From: Bradyrhizobium sp.
GTDB lineage: Bacteria; Pseudomonadota; Alphaproteobacteria; Rhizobiales; Xanthobacteraceae
Assembly: GCF_028868675.1 (NCBI RefSeq)
Contig: NZ_JAGWUA010000029.1
Location: forward strand, 1 to 32,006
DNA: 32,006 bases
Direction: 5' to 3'
Part shown: piece after piece, positions 31,654-32,006 of the stretch
How the letters are laid out: the number at the start of each line of letters is the position of its first letter
How positions within the stretch are numbered: the first letter of the stretch is position 1
Notes under the pieces: model-generated
The model's database searches: none
What the model was told of the DNA's origin: nothing
Seen by the model: only the letters and a program-made list of their open reading frames with translations
Program-made: the position numbers and the translations under genes

Positions 31654-32006
31654 CTATTCGGCGGCCTGCTCCAGCGGCGCGACCCGCGGCAGGATCATCT
31701 GGACGCGTGTGCCGCCCCCCGGCGCGGAATCGAGGTCGAGCCGTCCGCCCAGCCGGTTGGTCACGATGCTGTAGACGATGTGCAGCCCAAGGCCGGTGCC
31801 ACCCTGGTCGCGACGTGTCGTGAAGAACGGATCGAAGGCGCGCCGGCGCACGTCCAGCGACATGCCGCAGCCGTTGTCGGAGAAGATGATCTCGACGTTG
31901 TCCTTGCCGGACTCGCGCGCCTGAATCTCGATCACGCCTGGCCGCCCGTCGGGAAACGCATGCGCGACGGCGTTGAGGAACAGGTTGGTCAGCACCTGGC
32001 CGTAAG
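31654..32006 (-). CDS. Sensor histidine kinase, C-terminal fragment (cut by window edge)
   Basis: The frame is open to the end of the window, so only the last 117 codons or so are present. They cover most of an HATPase domain: N box NLFLNAVAHAFPDG, the G1 box SDNGCGM, FDPFFTT, and GGTGLGLHIVYSIV, followed by a short tail with no receiver. The sequence differs from the two complete kinases, so this is a separate kinase. Its sensing and phosphoacceptor parts lie outside the window. It is convergent with the GrlR-like gene with nine bases between stops. Confidence 0.9.
   Translation of the reverse strand, partial: YGQVLTNLFLNAVAHAFPDGRPGVIEIQARESGKDNVEIIFSDNGCGMSLDVRRRAFDPFFTTRRDQGGTGLGLHIVYSIVTNRLGGRLDLDSAPGGGTRVQMILPRVAPLEQAAE

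Noticed and set aside
1..32006. CRISPR arrays, insertion sequences, phage or secretion clusters
   Set aside because: No regularly spaced repeats, transposase, integrase or structural phage proteins could be found on either strand.

Overview
This is a GC-rich chromosomal segment of an alphaproteobacterium, most likely Bradyrhizobium or a close relative. The evidence is protein style: soluble PAS hybrid kinases with [12 protein letters not shown]-boxes, a one-cysteine peroxiredoxin, DUF3775, DUF2380 and host-attachment proteins. Short intergenic palindromes beginning CCGTCATTGCGAG and two candidate EcfG-type promoters (GGAAC-N16/17-CGTT) agree with this. I see no transposase, integrase, phage gene, rRNA or CRISPR array. 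The assignment rests on recognition, not on a database search.

Layout. 1-2.1 kb: the end of one polysaccharide deacetylase, a complete secreted paralogue, and a small membrane protein. 2.4-3.8 kb: a small unknown protein, a RES/Xre-type toxin-antitoxin pair with a likely promoter-operator, and tRNA-Leu(GAG). 3.9-6.6 kb: a stand-alone FliN-type protein, the octanoyltransferase LipB, and a PAS hybrid histidine kinase. 6.6-10 kb (minus strand): the biotin-carrying subunit of an acyl-CoA (probably propionyl-CoA) carboxylase, a PEP-mutase/isocitrate-lyase-fold enzyme and an acylphosphatase. 10.4-12.9 kb: a second, larger PAS hybrid kinase. 13-15.7 kb: an ArsB-like permease and a ChrA chromate transporter. 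15.7-20.7 kb: small accessory genes (truncated DUF2380 tandem, methyltransferase, DUF1330, MarC, a protein with two winged helices, two short one-span membrane proteins, a secreted protein). 21-25.7 kb: a secreted phosphodiesterase-fold enzyme, an unknown protein, peroxiredoxin and an EamA exporter. 25.7-32 kb: secreted unknowns, a DUF3775/host-attachment pair, an AraC-type regulator, tRNA-Arg(UCG), two anchored unknowns, a VOC protein, a GrlR-like protein and the end of a third kinase.

How it fits together. Most of the window is a mosaic of short transcription units on alternating strands. The clearest functional units are the toxin-antitoxin operon, the carboxylase/PEP-mutase-fold/acylphosphatase run, the ArsB-like/ChrA pair and the DUF3775/host-attachment pair. 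The most interesting pattern is that both complete hybrid kinases, which share the same kinase-receiver core, each have an EcfG-type promoter motif upstream. This suggests that both belong to the general stress response. No wholly new multi-gene system is evident. The best leads are these kinases, the toxin-antitoxin operator, the truncated DUF2380 tandem and the small membrane-protein pair.
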